DNA from: Deltaproteobacteria bacterium
GTDB taxonomy: Bacteria; Myxococcota_A; Polyangia; Polyangiales; Ga0077539
NCBI GenBank assembly: GCA_016218725.1
Contig: JACRDB010000169.1
Location: 62,001-126,000 of the forward strand
DNA length: 64,000 nucleotides
Direction: 5' to 3'
Under the pieces are notes generated by a model. The model saw nothing but the letters and a program-made list of their open reading frames with translations. It did not search any database and was not told the origin of the DNA. Below are positions 19,007-26,270 of this stretch, one piece after another. The stretch's first letter is position 1. Every line of letters starts with the position of its first letter. The position numbers and the translations under genes were made by a program.

Positions 19007-20155
19007 CTACCAACGTTTTCCGACGGACACGAAGGCGTCGACGTGGGTGGGGTCCCGGAGCCACGCCACGGGCGCGGCGAGGCCGACCCTCGTGTGCACC
19101 TGCCACCCGGGCCAGCGCAGGTCCGCGAAGACCGCTGCGCCCCCCGCGCCACCGAAGGCATCCAGGCGCCCTTCCCGGGCGACGTCGTTGAAGAGCCCCC
19201 CGGCCAGGAGGAGCCCGAACTCGTGGCCCAGGGCGGGCCACGCCCGGAAGTGGGCGCTGGCCTGCAGGTGCACGTGGCGCTCGCTCAACACCGAGGGCCA
19301 GGGCAACCCCGGCAGCGGGAGGGCGTAGGGCGTCAGCGCCCCGGCGCGGGGCCGGGTGAGGTCGTCCTCGCCGGAGCCCCAGCTCGCGGCCTGGGCGAGC
19401 TGCACCCTCCAGCGCGGGTGCGCGTGGACGCCCGCCACCAGCCACTGTCGCACCGTGTAGATCAGCGCCCCGGGGCGGTTTCGCCCGTCGTCCGTGGCGC
19501 CCACGGAGCCCCACGCCGAAGGGGCCGCGCGGACATCCACTCCGGCCTCGATGCCCGCGGCCACACCCTGGATCCTTGGGAAGCTCCTCCAGGGCTCGAA
19601 CTCGCCGTCGTCGTCGCGCAGGTGCCAGGTGATGTACCGCAGCCTCGGCTCCAGCGTGAAGGTGTCCGTGGGGAGCACGAGCTCCGGGCTCGTCCCGCTG
19701 GTCCGGGCGAAGTGCCAGCGCCTCCCGCCCAGGACAAGCTCCAGCGCCCCTCCGTCGCCCGGGAGATGCACCTTGAGGGCCGCGAAGCCTTGCACGTAGC
19801 TCGCGTAGAAACCCCGCGAGGGGTCCCTCTGGCCGTTCCGGAAGTAGTTTGGCAGGAGCCCCGCGATGCCGAGCTCGCCGCGGGCGACCACCGTGAGCTC
19901 CAGGCGATCCCCGAGGTGCATGCCCTCCAGCCCGAGGTGCAGCGTGTCCGTGTTGAGGTAGACCCGCACGTCCCCGCCGCGCACGACCCCGTGGCCCCGC
20001 AGGTCCGCGAGGACGATCCCGTGGCCGAGGGGCGCCGGTCCCAGGGTGAGGTCCGCGGAGCCCGACACCCCGAGGCTCCATCGCTGGGCCAGGGCAGTGG
20101 AGGGTAGGGCAAGCGCGGCGCAGAGCCAGGGTACGATCCTCGCCGTGGGCATCAT
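19007..20155 (-). CDS. Putative outer-membrane beta-barrel protein
   Basis: 382 aa from tandem ATG codons at 20155/20152. A clear signal peptide ends ALAQ. The mature part alternates hydrophobic and polar residues in many short strands with Gly/Asp turns (LRGHGVVRGGDVRVYLNTD; VLGGRRWHFARTS), ending in Trp as barrel proteins often do. Probably an outer-membrane protein assembled by BamA. Substrate unknown; I recognise no family. It starts 37 bp from the divergent esterase gene, so the promoters must overlap. Confidence 0.7.
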   Translation of the reverse strand: MMPTARIVPWLCAALALPSTALAQRWSLGVSGSADLTLGPAPLGHGIVLADLRGHGVVRGGDVRVYLNTDTLHLGLEGMHLGDRLELTVVARGELGIAGLLPNYFRNGQRDPSRGFYASYVQGFAALKVHLPGDGGALELVLGGRRWHFARTSGTSPELVLPTDTFTLEPRLRYITWHLRDDDGEFEPWRSFPRIQGVAAGIEAGVDVRAAPSAWGSVGATDDGRNRPGALIYTVRQWLVAGVHAHPRWRVQLAQAASWGSGEDDLTRPRAGALTPYALPLPGLPWPSVLSERHVHLQASAHFRAWPALGHEFGLLLAGGLFNDVAREGRLDAFGGAGGAAVFADLRWPGWQVHTRVGLAAPVAWLRDPTHVDAFVSVGKRW

Positions 20156-20192
20156 CGCCCGAGTGTCGCATCCCTCGGCCCCGGCGCGTACC

Positions 20193-21125
20193 ATGCAGCC
20201 GATGGGTTGGCGCCTTCGTGCCTCCGCGCTGCTTCTGTGCCTCGGCGCCTGCTCCGAGGACAACGCCACCCCCGACGCCACCGTCAGGGACACCGGCGGC
20301 GACACTCCGGGCGCTCCAGACGCGAATCACGGCGACGCACCCGGCCCCTTCGGGAGGCCCTACCAGCTCCGCGTGCCCGACGACCACGACCCGCGGAGAC
20401 CCTCTCCCCTGGTGGTGCTCCTTCATGGCTACTCCGTGAGCGGAGCGTTGCAGGACCTGTACTTCGGTCTTGGACGGCTCGCTTCTGGTCGGGGCTTCCT
20501 CCTCGCGCTCCCCGACGGGACGCCGGACAGCGCCCGCAGGCTCCACTGGAACGCCGCCCCGACCTGCTGCAACCCCATCGCCGGCGAACCCGACGACGTC
20601 GCCTACCTCACCGCCGTCATGGACGACGTGGCACGACGCTACGCCGTGGACCCTCGGAGGGTCTTCCTGGTAGGGCACTCCAACGGGGCCTTCATGGCGC
20701 TGCAACTGGCCTGCGAACGCTCAGCCCGCATCGCCGCGGTGGTGAGCCTCGCTGGCGCCGCGTGGGCCGAGCCTGGGTGGTGCGCGCCCTCCGCCCCCGT
20801 GGCGGTGCTCCAGGTCCATGGCGATGCGGATACCACAATTCCCTACATGGGTGGTGAGCGTCTGGGTTTGCGCTATCTGGGTGCCGAGGAGACCGTCGCG
20901 CGCTGGGCGAGGTACAACGGTTGTGGTTCCCTGGAGGACACCGGGCAGAGGCTCGATCTGGACCTCTCGCTCCCTGGTGCTGAGACGCGTGTGGGGCGCC
21001 ATGGTGGTTGTGGCAGGGGCGCCGCCGAGCTCTGGACTATCGCGGGGGGTGTGCACCTCCCGGCCCTGGCGCCGACCTGGGCGGAGACCATCTACCAGTG
21101 GCTCCAGGTGCATCCCAGGAATTGA
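20193..21125 (+). CDS. Secreted PHB-depolymerase/LpqC-type esterase lipoprotein
   Basis: 310 aa from ATG 20193 (another ATG at 20202). Signal sequence with lipobox LGAC, an Asp/Thr-rich linker, then an alpha/beta hydrolase domain. The HG oxyanion motif is VVLLHGY. The nucleophile elbow is GHSNGA, the acid lies in VHGDADTTIPY, and the catalytic His is in GGVHLPAL. Family members cleave polyhydroxyalkanoate or feruloyl/acetyl esters from polymers. The Cys pairs (TCCNP, CGSL, GGCGRG) match the disulfide-rich subtype. Probably a surface-anchored esterase for polymer degradation. Confidence 0.88.
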   Translation: MQPMGWRLRASALLLCLGACSEDNATPDATVRDTGGDTPGAPDANHGDAPGPFGRPYQLRVPDDHDPRRPSPLVVLLHGYSVSGALQDLYFGLGRLASGRGFLLALPDGTPDSARRLHWNAAPTCCNPIAGEPDDVAYLTAVMDDVARRYAVDPRRVFLVGHSNGAFMALQLACERSARIAAVVSLAGAAWAEPGWCAPSAPVAVLQVHGDADTTIPYMGGERLGLRYLGAEETVARWARYNGCGSLEDTGQRLDLDLSLPGAETRVGRHGGCGRGAAELWTIAGGVHLPALAPTWAETIYQWLQVHPRN

Positions 21126-21135
21126 GTGTTGGGGT

Positions 21136-21699
21136 TCAGAACGGGATGTCGTCATCCACCACGGCGGGCTCCGGGGCGCGGCTGGCGGGCGCCCGCGCCG
21201 GACGCCGCACGTCGGTCCCCACGGCCCTCGCCGGCTCCGGGGCTGCTGCGCCCCCGTTGGCGTTGGCCCGCAGCCGCGCGGCCCACCCCCGGGCGCGCGA
21301 GGCGTCCAGCCGACTCCACTTGCCCTTCGGGTTGCCGTTCTTGTCCACCGCCCCGGAGTCGTCATCCCGCTGGGCGAACCACTCCAGCGCGTCCGCCAGC
21401 ATGTCCAGGAAGGCCGGGTCACACTCCGAGTAGCGCCGCCCCTTGAAATCCGCCCCGCTCCAACGGCGCGGCGAGAAGCGCACCTCCGGGTCTCCCCGGG
21501 GCCCGTCCAGGTCCACCCCGCCGAAGCCGCCCCCGTCGTCGTTGGCCACGCCCGAGGCCGCCGCCCCTGAGGACGGCGCCGCCCGCAGCACCGCCACCGA
21601 CGCACCCCCTGATGCGCCTGCAGCCCCTGCCTTGAGCAGCCCCAACAGTGTGTCCAGCTTCTTCTCGATCCGCTCCAACCGCTCTTCTGTCTCGTTCAT
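21136..21699 (-). CDS. Phage-like protein with SSB-type DDDIPF C-terminus
   Basis: 187 aa from ATG 21699, with GGGAGGACACC upstream. The N-terminal 30 residues form a coiled coil (ETEERLERIEKKLDTLL). A Gly/Ala-rich linker follows, then a conserved-looking block (about 80-150) containing DPEVRFSPRRW, YSECDPAFLDMLADALEWFA and SRLDASRARGWAARLR. I have seen this type of block in phage recombination-region proteins (recalled, unchecked). The protein ends VVDDDIPF, equal to the acidic tip of single-stranded DNA-binding protein that recruits repair enzymes. No OB fold is evident, so it is not SSB itself. It is convergent with the esterase gene; its role is probably linked to DNA repair, recombination or phage remnants. 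Confidence 0.7.
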   Translation of the reverse strand: MNETEERLERIEKKLDTLLGLLKAGAAGASGGASVAVLRAAPSSGAAASGVANDDGGGFGGVDLDGPRGDPEVRFSPRRWSGADFKGRRYSECDPAFLDMLADALEWFAQRDDDSGAVDKNGNPKGKWSRLDASRARGWAARLRANANGGAAAPEPARAVGTDVRRPARAPASRAPEPAVVDDDIPF

Positions 21700-21834
21700 G
21701 GTGTCCTCCCACCGGCCCCGAAGCACTCCTCCCAGAGGTGTGCTCCGCAGGTCCCACAGACATGCACCCTCCCTCCCCCGCCCGCCAGTAAGCGACGGAC
21801 ATTCCCTGTCACTCCACCCTGAATTCCCTTGTGA

Positions 21835-22488
21835 TTACCGCGCAGGACGCCGGGGCGGACGCCTCGGAGGCCGCGCCGCGGGCGCCGGCGGCGCGTAGTT
21901 CACCGCGTACGACATGGGCAGGGTGCCCGTCTGCGGCGGAGGGAAACGGAACACCCGGAGCGTCTCGGCGATGCAGGTGGCCACCTCCGGGGCCTCCGGG
22001 AGCCCCGCCGCCGAGGGGTTCACCACCTCGCCCCGGCGCCCGATGGTGAACCGCAGCTGCACCCTCCCGGCGAGGTTCCGGTGCGTGGCCAGGGCCCGCT
22101 CGTAGCACGGTCGGAAGCGGCTCTCCTGCAGCCGCAGGATGCGCGTGGCGTCCCCGGGACCGATGGGGGTGGTCATGTCCACCTCGCCGGGCGCGGGCCC
22201 CGACGGGCCCCGGAGCTGCCCGGTGGGCCCCTGGTCCTCGGTGACCACCGCCCCCGTGGTGCCCACCTCGCCGGGAGGGGGCCTCGGCGGAGGCGGCGGC
22301 GCCGGGCCGTCAAAGCCCCCGAGCCTCGGCGTGCCCGTACTCTGCCTCACCAGCGCCGTGGTGGGCGTCTGCGGCGGCCCCGGAGGTGCTGTTGGAGCCC
22401 CCGAGGGCGGCGTCTGCGCCTGCGACAACCCCGGAAACAGCGCCCCCAGCACGCTCCCCACGCCTACCCACCACACCCGTCGCGCCAT
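21835..22488 (-). CDS. AgmX/PglI C-terminal-domain protein
   Basis: 217 aa from ATG 22488 with GGAGGAG upstream. Signal peptide ending SQAQ, a long Pro/Gly/Thr-rich linker (30-125), then the conserved domain: RSQ-like start, FRPCYERAL, then GRVQLRFTIGRRGEV and VATCIAETLRVFRFPPP, followed by an Arg/Pro-rich tail. This domain is found at the C-terminus of AgmX and PglI, proteins of Myxococcus gliding and TonB-like energy transduction. The paired Cys (CYER and TCIAE) are typical. Role at the envelope is inferred. It follows hisIE by 31 bp and is probably co-transcribed. Confidence 0.85.
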   Translation of the reverse strand: MARRVWWVGVGSVLGALFPGLSQAQTPPSGAPTAPPGPPQTPTTALVRQSTGTPRLGGFDGPAPPPPPRPPPGEVGTTGAVVTEDQGPTGQLRGPSGPAPGEVDMTTPIGPGDATRILRLQESRFRPCYERALATHRNLAGRVQLRFTIGRRGEVVNPSAAGLPEAPEVATCIAETLRVFRFPPPQTGTLPMSYAVNYAPPAPAARPPRRPPRRPAR

Positions 22489-22519
22489 CGCAGCTCCTCC
22501 TCGGTTCACCCGCCAAAGC

Positions 22520-23215
22520 CTACGACGTCTGCCCCTCACGCGGGAGCGCCCGGGACGCCTTTTCATCGAGCCCCGAGACGCCCTCGCGGCGCTCCAGCAC
22601 CGCCAGCACCTCGCGCAGCGCGACCCCCCGGAGGCTCAGCCCCGCCAGGAGATGGAACAGCACGTCCGCGGCCTCCTCGGCCACCCTCTCGGGGGCCTCC
22701 CCCGCCAAGGCACGCGAGACCTCGTCGGCCTCCTCCCGGAGCTTCTCCCCGATCTTCAACGCCCCACCCGTAAACAATGTCTGGGTGTAGGAGCGTGTAG
22801 GTGGGCCGTCTCGTCTGGCGGCGATGGTGGCCTCCAGGCGCTCCAGCGCGCCCAGCGGGCGCGTGGCGGGAGAGCCCGGTCCCTGGACCCTGGTGAAGAA
22901 GCAGGAGGGCGCCCCGGTGTGGCAGGTGGGCCCCGCGGCGAGGCCCTGGATCAGCACGCAGTCATGGTCACAATCCAGCCACAGGGCGCGCACCGTGAGG
23001 GTGTTCCCGCTGGTCTCGCCCTTCTTCCAGAGGCGCCCCCGGGAGCGGGAAAAGAACCACACCACGCCCTCGGTGAGGGTGCGCTCCAGGGCCTCGCGGT
23101 TCATGAAGGCCACCATGCGCACCTCGCCCGTGTGGGCGTCCTGCACCACCGCGGGCACCAGGCCCTGAGGGTCCCAGCGCACGCCATCCAGAAGCTCGCT
23201 CCGTGGCTCCATCAT
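22520..23215 (-). CDS. hisIE: Bifunctional phosphoribosyl-AMP cyclohydrolase / phosphoribosyl-ATP pyrophosphatase
   Basis: 231 aa from ATG 23215 (or 23212). Catalyses two consecutive steps of histidine biosynthesis. The HisI domain (about 1-125) has MVAFMNREAL, FFSRSRGRLWKKGETSGN and the zinc motif DCDHDCVLIQ...TCHTG. The HisE domain (about 130-231) has LEATIAARR, KIGEKLREEADEV and ADVLFHL. The metal residues look complete. An upstream open frame to 23455 is antisense to a lipoprotein gene and is not used. No other histidine-biosynthesis genes are in the window except hisS. Confidence 0.95.
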   Translation of the reverse strand: MMEPRSELLDGVRWDPQGLVPAVVQDAHTGEVRMVAFMNREALERTLTEGVVWFFSRSRGRLWKKGETSGNTLTVRALWLDCDHDCVLIQGLAAGPTCHTGAPSCFFTRVQGPGSPATRPLGALERLEATIAARRDGPPTRSYTQTLFTGGALKIGEKLREEADEVSRALAGEAPERVAEEAADVLFHLLAGLSLRGVALREVLAVLERREGVSGLDEKASRALPREGQTS

Positions 23216-23279
23216 CGGTGACCTTCCCACGGCGGGGGAGGGTGCGGGAAGGGGCGCCGTGCTAGGCTCCGCGGCACCG

Positions 23280-24782
23280 ATGAACAGGCCCTTGCGACCT
23301 TGGATCGTGTGCGTGGTGCTCTCGGCTTGCGCCGCCCAGGGAGGGCAGGGTGGGGGGGGCCCCGGCACCGAAGCCGGCGTGGACGCCGGGGGCTTTGACA
23401 CCCGCCCGGTGCCCACGGACCGGGGCACGGTCCCCCAGGGAGACACCTCCAGCATCTATGACGTTGGCACCGCCGAGGGGGCCCCAACCTGTGACGCCGG
23501 GCCTCCGTGCTCCCCTCGCCCGGAGGGCTGCGTGGGCGCCGAGGTGCCCAACAACGGCCTGGATGACAACTGCAACGGCTCCGTGGACGAGGGCGCTCCC
23601 TGCGTCCCGGGGATGGTCCAGCGGTGCTTCCGCGGGCCCCCCGGGCGCCGGATGGTGGGCGCGTGCACCGACGGCATGCAGACCTGCCAGGGGGCGGGGG
23701 AGTTCGGCATGTGGGGCCCGTGCATGGGCGGGATCTCGCCCTCCGCGGAGGTGTGCGACAACCTCGACAACGACTGCAACGGCTGCCAGGACGAGGGGTT
23801 GTGCTGCACCATGGGCGGCACCTGCCCGGGCCCCGGGGACCCCAGGATCCCGCGGGGGGCGCCCTTTGCGGCCTCCACCCTGCGGGGGGCGATGTTCGGC
23901 GCCGGGGCCATGCGCTACCAGTGGCGCGTGGTGGGGGGGCCCTGCGACCAGTTGCTCTTCGACACCTCCATGCGGGTGACCTACTCGCTCAACCGCCCGA
24001 TGGACGTGATGGGAGGAGGCTCCCTGGAGGCCGAGGGCGAGACCCTCACCTTCCTGCCGACGCTGTCCGGGGACTACACGGTCACCCTCACCATGACCTT
24101 CCCGGGCGGGCGCACGCTCACCTGTACGTTCATCCTCCCGGTGCGCGCCCCGGGGTTCCGCGCGGAGCTGTGCTGGCCCACCACGGGCCGCGACGACGTG
24201 GACTTCTGGGTCCATGACCCCAGGAACACCAACCCCTTCGGCGTCGCCACCAACGGAGATGTCTGCGCCTACTACAACTGCCGCAACATGCGCTCGCGCT
24301 TCGGCATGCCCATCGACTGGGGCTACGCCGACGTGCCGGGGATCTCCTGCCGGGAGCCCGACCTGGGCGCCTGCCACTCGCCCCGGCTCGACCTGGACAA
24401 CATCGCCACCGCGGGCGCCCCGGAGAACATCAACGTGGACCGCCCCAGGCCCGGGGACCGCTTCCGCGTCGCCGTGAACTACTACGGCGGCTCCGCCATG
24501 CCCTCGCCCATGGTGAACATCTACTGCGGAGGCCAGCTCACCAGCACCTTCGGGGGCTATGACACCCGCGCCGGGATGCACGTGGGGGGCCCTCTGGTGC
24601 CCCGCTTCACCCGCTCGGGCCAGAACGCCTCGGGCACCCTCTGGCGCGTCGCCGACGTGGTCATGCGGTCCGCGGACATGTGCACCGTCCGCGCCCTGCA
24701 CCCCCGGGGCTCCTCCGCGGGCTACTGCGTAGACACCAGCACCGACCGGACCTTCGAGGGTCCCTGCTCCCTCGCACCCTGA
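23280..24782 (+). CDS. MopE-type Cys-rich lipoprotein
   Basis: 500 aa from ATG 23280. Signal sequence with VLSAC lipobox (Cys17) and an Asp/Pro/Thr linker. A MopE-like motif NNGLDDNCNGSVDEG (about residues 91-105) and a second variant DNLDNDCNGCQDEG are Asp/Asn-rich, Ca-binding-like loops common in myxobacterial secreted proteins. A second half (about 200-430) contains ELCWPTTGRDDVDFWVHD, resembling YfaP-like beta domains, with further Cys. Substrate unknown. Probably cell-surface. A stem-loop follows the stop. Confidence 0.82.
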   Translation: MNRPLRPWIVCVVLSACAAQGGQGGGGPGTEAGVDAGGFDTRPVPTDRGTVPQGDTSSIYDVGTAEGAPTCDAGPPCSPRPEGCVGAEVPNNGLDDNCNGSVDEGAPCVPGMVQRCFRGPPGRRMVGACTDGMQTCQGAGEFGMWGPCMGGISPSAEVCDNLDNDCNGCQDEGLCCTMGGTCPGPGDPRIPRGAPFAASTLRGAMFGAGAMRYQWRVVGGPCDQLLFDTSMRVTYSLNRPMDVMGGGSLEAEGETLTFLPTLSGDYTVTLTMTFPGGRTLTCTFILPVRAPGFRAELCWPTTGRDDVDFWVHDPRNTNPFGVATNGDVCAYYNCRNMRSRFGMPIDWGYADVPGISCREPDLGACHSPRLDLDNIATAGAPENINVDRPRPGDRFRVAVNYYGGSAMPSPMVNIYCGGQLTSTFGGYDTRAGMHVGGPLVPRFTRSGQNASGTLWRVADVVMRSADMCTVRALHPRGSSAGYCVDTSTDRTFEGPCSLAP

Positions 24783-24783
24783 C

Positions 24784-24803
24784 CTACACCTGCCCCGGTG
24801 TAG
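24784..24803 (+). terminator. Perfect stem-loop after lipoprotein gene
   Basis: CTACACC (24784-24790) pairs fully with GGTGTAG (24797-24803) around a 6-nt loop, 2 bp after the stop. No T tract, so a terminator or processing signal is only likely. Confidence 0.4.
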
Positions 24804-24890
24804 CGTGCCTCCCACCGAAGCGAAGGGGTTCTGGTGCGCGCGCTTGACGGGGTTGGTGCTGGACCGATACGGTTGAAGGAACCGTTCGCG

Positions 24891-25826
24891 ATGGCGCCTC
24901 CCGACGATCCGCAAGACCACGACAGCGACCCCAACTGGCAGGCGCGTACGCAGGTCATTCGCCCGCTGGACCGGGCCGAGCGCCCGCCGGGCGGGAGCGA
25001 CTGCCTCGTGGTGATCTACACCCGGGACGGCCGCGGGCCGCTGGGGCGCCGGATCGGGCTGGACGAGAGCATGACGGAGCTGTCCCTCGGGCGGGACCCG
25101 TCCAACGGGCTGGTGCTGGACTTCGAGAGCGTGTCCCGGCACCACGCCAGGCTGGAGCGCAAGCCCGACGGCTGGTGGGTGATCGACAAGAACAGCACCA
25201 ACGGCACCTACGTCAACGACGAGTTCCGCCGCGAGTCCATTCTCAACAACGGCGACCGCATCAAGATCGGCGACGTGATCTTGAAGTACCTCACGGGCAC
25301 GGACCTGGAGGCGGAGTTCATGACCACCATCTCGCAGATGGTGGTCACCGACGGGCTCACCCAGGCCCACAACAAGCGCCACCTGGTGGAGCGCCTCGGG
25401 AGCTACCTGGCCCTGTCCCTGCGCCACGGCCGCCCCCTGGCCCTGATCATGTTCGACATAGACCACTTCAAGAAGGTGAATGACACCTACGGCCACCTGG
25501 CCGGGGACCACGTCTTGAAGGAGGTCGCGGGCCTCGTGCGCGCCCGGGTGCGCCAGGACGAGGTCTTCGCCCGCTACGGCGGCGAGGAGTTCGCCCTGCT
25601 CCTGCCGGAGACGGACCTGCGCGGCGCCATGACCGTGGCCTCGGACGTGCGGCAGCTCGTGGCGGGCAACATCTTCACCTTCGAGAACCACAAGATCCCG
25701 GTGACCATCTCCCTCGGGGTGGCCCAGTGGACCTCCATGATCCGCACCACCGAGGAGTTCATCCGCGCCGCGGACGCCAAGCTCTACCAGGCCAAGCGCG
25801 AGGGCCGAAACCGCGTGGTCGCGTAG
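24891..25826 (+). CDS. FHA-GGDEF protein, probable diguanylate cyclase
   Basis: 311 aa from ATG 24891 (GAAGGAACC upstream; GTG 24834 also in frame). The FHA domain (about 40-135) has GRDPSNG (67-73), SRHHARL (82-88) and NSTNGTY (101-107), the phosphothreonine-binding set. The GGDEF domain (about 145-311) has DGLTQAHNKRH, FDIDHFKKVND and the active-site loop GGEEF (230-234), so it should make cyclic di-GMP from two GTP. The inhibitory RxxD site five residues upstream is degenerate (RQDE). It probably links Ser/Thr kinase signals to c-di-GMP. Cytoplasmic. Confidence 0.92.
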   Translation: MAPPDDPQDHDSDPNWQARTQVIRPLDRAERPPGGSDCLVVIYTRDGRGPLGRRIGLDESMTELSLGRDPSNGLVLDFESVSRHHARLERKPDGWWVIDKNSTNGTYVNDEFRRESILNNGDRIKIGDVILKYLTGTDLEAEFMTTISQMVVTDGLTQAHNKRHLVERLGSYLALSLRHGRPLALIMFDIDHFKKVNDTYGHLAGDHVLKEVAGLVRARVRQDEVFARYGGEEFALLLPETDLRGAMTVASDVRQLVAGNIFTFENHKIPVTISLGVAQWTSMIRTTEEFIRAADAKLYQAKREGRNRVVA

Positions 25827-25830
25827 GCCG

Positions 25831-26247
25831 TCAGGCGTCCGACCAGCGCTGGCCGCCGTAGCGGTCCTTGAGCTCGTCGTCCAGGTGGTCGGCCACCACG
25901 GCGAGCATCCCCACGCACGCGATGAGCTCCTCGCGGTCCAGCCGGTCCCCGAGGAGGTTGTGGGCGAGCCACACCTCGTCCTTGCGCAGGTACGCCTTGC
26001 CGAAATACAGCTTCTGGTTCTGGTCGTTCAGGGCCTCCAGGAGCCCCTCGGTGCGGGTCACGCCGCGCAGCACCGGGCTCAGGAGCTCCACCAGCGTGTA
26101 GCGCTCCTTCCAGGCCTCCACGCGCACGAACACCGCGCAGGACCCGCGGTCCACCCGCACCAGCCCCTTCTCCTCCTGGAAGGGATAGCCCGCCTCCCGG
26201 AGGAGCTCCCGAATCCGCGCCTGCACCGCTTCCACCGTGCTCGCCAT
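25831..26247 (-). CDS. YbjN/type III chaperone-like protein
   Basis: 138 aa, ATG 26247. The compact alpha/beta pattern (VRVDRGSCAVFVRVEAW, YTLVELLSPVLRGV, then a helical end HLDDELKDRYGG) resembles YbjN/CesT-like peptide-binding chaperones. No secretion genes are adjacent, so a role as a general peptide-binding or regulatory protein is as likely as secretion. It converges on the GGDEF gene with a 4-bp gap. Confidence 0.7.
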   Translation of the reverse strand: MASTVEAVQARIRELLREAGYPFQEEKGLVRVDRGSCAVFVRVEAWKERYTLVELLSPVLRGVTRTEGLLEALNDQNQKLYFGKAYLRKDEVWLAHNLLGDRLDREELIACVGMLAVVADHLDDELKDRYGGQRWSDA

Positions 26248-26270
26248 GGCGCGTTGCTACCACACTTTCG

